Of a stretch of DNA of 64,000 bases, positions 62,580 through 64,000 are shown piece after piece. The stretch comes from Tenodera sinensis. Taxonomy: Eukaryota; Arthropoda; Insecta; Mantodea; Mantidae. Each line of letters begins with the position of its first letter. Position 1 is the stretch's first letter. A model generated the notes under the pieces. It had not been told where the DNA came from. It saw nothing but the letters and a program-made list of their open reading frames with translations, and did not search any database. Location: contig CM060961.1 in NCBI GenBank assembly GCA_030765045.1, positions 95,271,135 through 95,335,134 of the forward strand, in the 5' to 3' direction. The translations under genes and the position numbers were made by a program.

Positions 62580-63575
62580 GAAGTACAGGAAATATCTACG
62601 GCACTGCACCCAAAACTTCGACGCCAAGATTTCACCGGAAACACATGTTTTAAGACTTCCCAAATCCAAAAAGAAAGTATTTTTAGAACAAAAAGGGCTG
62701 CTTGTTGCTCTCCTGTGTGTGTTTGTCTGTAAACAACACAGCTCAAGGCGGAAAAGAATGAAATACCAAGCTTGATATTTTTAAGTTCTAAGAATGCCAC
62801 ACAAAGATTTATGGAAAAAATCTCTCACTCCAAACTATGCTTTTCATCTAAAATATTTCGAAGATTTTGATTTCCTCAAAGGTGACTATAGCGATTTTCA
62901 GTAAATTATGTAATTAAGATCTCAAGTATGTAAAATGAAGTGTATAAACTTTTTGAAATAGCCTCTGAAACGCTCCTTACTCTGAATAACTTGCATACCT
63001 AAAATTAAATTATTTTGTTAGTTAATCATGTAAATTACCAGGGTCATATCAGCGTCGCCGGTGTGCCGGAATTTTGCCCACATTATTTTACATACCAGTA
63101 AATCTACTGGCATGAGGTGTCGATTTTAAGCTAGGTTTGAACCTCTAGGCTTGAGTTCAGTAAGCGAGCACCCAACCAATGGGCCACCGAGACCGACAGT
63201 TCTATAATTGAAAAACCGTAAATATATGCATAATGTTCTGAAAGCCCACAATTTATATGTGAAGGGAGTAGGTTTGACCATTGTGAGACATTCCTTTGCT
63301 TTTGATTTGAATGTTTTGTTTTATTCCTTTTTTCCCCTCCAGTCAATCTAAAGGAATTTAAAACTCATCACATAGTAACCAGCTCTTAAAGATTTGACTG
63401 CCACTTAATCCTAGTGTATTCCCCTATTCCCATTATACCTATAAGAAAATATGTAGCAAACGTTTTCTACAAATGTCTTATCTCGAATAACACGAAGTAG
63501 ATAGAAGAATAAGAGCTTGAAGGAATAGTTGGTGCAAGAATGAGTAGAGAAGATCATGTGAGTGCAAAACATCAG
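62580..63575 (-). repeat. FamA, near full length, carrying a SINE
   Basis: Minus-strand copy with gcacccaaaacttcgacgcc, a very short gtgtgtgtttgtctgt tract, agaatgccacacaaagattt, and the 5' end catgtgagtgcaaaacatca. A tRNA-like insert splits it at about 63035-63205. Confidence 0.8.
63035..63205 (-). repeat. tRNA-like SINE inserted in FamA
   Basis: On the minus strand, tctcggtggcccattggttg (A-box-like) is followed by gaggttcaaacctag (B box). FamA sequence lies on both sides, so the SINE came second. Confidence 0.5.
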
Positions 63576-64000
63576 ACGTTTTATACATCGCGCGCTATTA
63601 TAACATTCTTTGGGGGAAGTGCATTGATGCTACAAAGCACAATTGCCAACTTTCACAGTAGCAGCTGAGGTACTTTTTGAGTGATAAAGTTAAAAAACCA
63701 CACAAAGATAGCAAATAAAATAATTTTGAAACGTGATTCTTGCTTCAGGGCAGGTCATTAATCGTCTTAGGATAGGTTGTTAAAGGTCAATAATTAAAAG
63801 AGCATTTGTAGGTATATACCAGTCATTGGGACGAGATGATGCTATTGAACGCCTCTTGCTCATTCTAGGTTCTGTTGCCGAGAGACCAAGATCGTTTTGA
63901 TACACAAGCACAGTGGTGGCTTCGTTCCACCTGCCCGGTGGTATTAACTGTTTTGCTTATATTAAACATATTTTGCGTATAATAATCATTAGTCACCTGT
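63576..64000. other. No feature seen
   Basis: AT-rich end of the window without a supportable feature. Confidence 0.4.

Overview
This window reads as AT-rich, transposon-dominated nuclear DNA from an arthropod, probably an insect with a large repeat-rich genome. The evidence is an env-bearing Ty3/gypsy element with a baculovirus-F-like envelope, P-element, hAT and piggyBac remnants, many long microsatellites, and interspersed repeats that recur dozens of times. The insect assignment is inference. I found no convincing intact host gene, no rRNA, no genuine tRNA and no CRISPR.

The core is a three-level nest at 27.0-37.4 kb. A decayed copy of a multicopy transposon-like gene (27039-27911, resuming at 37332) was split by a hAT element (27912-37323, 8-bp target duplication ttttagag). 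The hAT was in turn split by an endogenous-retrovirus-like Ty3/gypsy element (28067-36131, 4-bp duplication atag). That element has 472-bp LTRs differing at one base, a tRNA-Leu-type primer binding site, gag, pol and env, and a polypurine tract. Its LTRs look very young, yet gag and pol carry several frameshifts and stops. A 25-bp tandem array cuts the env leader frame off from the env body.

A second coding block lies at 53.6-58.5 kb. It holds a decayed multicopy gene on the minus strand (53578-54480) and a complete but decayed P-element/THAP transposon (55118-58492) with inverted termini and a target duplication. A piggyBac-like cysteine-rich tail fragment lies near 13.1 kb.

The rest is interspersed repeats. 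The commonest, called FamA here, is about 0.9-1 kb and has some 20 full or partial copies on both strands. It carries a (CA)n tract at one fixed internal position and near-terminal inverted motifs. LTR-B is a family of solo or partial LTRs, two with 4-bp target duplications. SINE-B and other elements with tRNA-like heads make a third class, and a ~275-bp MITE-like element occurs twice. Tandem repeats include (AAT)n of ~570 and ~240 bp, a ~800-bp CTTT-derived tract, (TCAC)n, (CA)n, an 8-bp minisatellite and a Z-DNA-like CG/TG tract.

The genes form no shared pathway. Each belongs to a separate mobile element, and the interest lies in the nesting order, the mode of decay and the repeat families.
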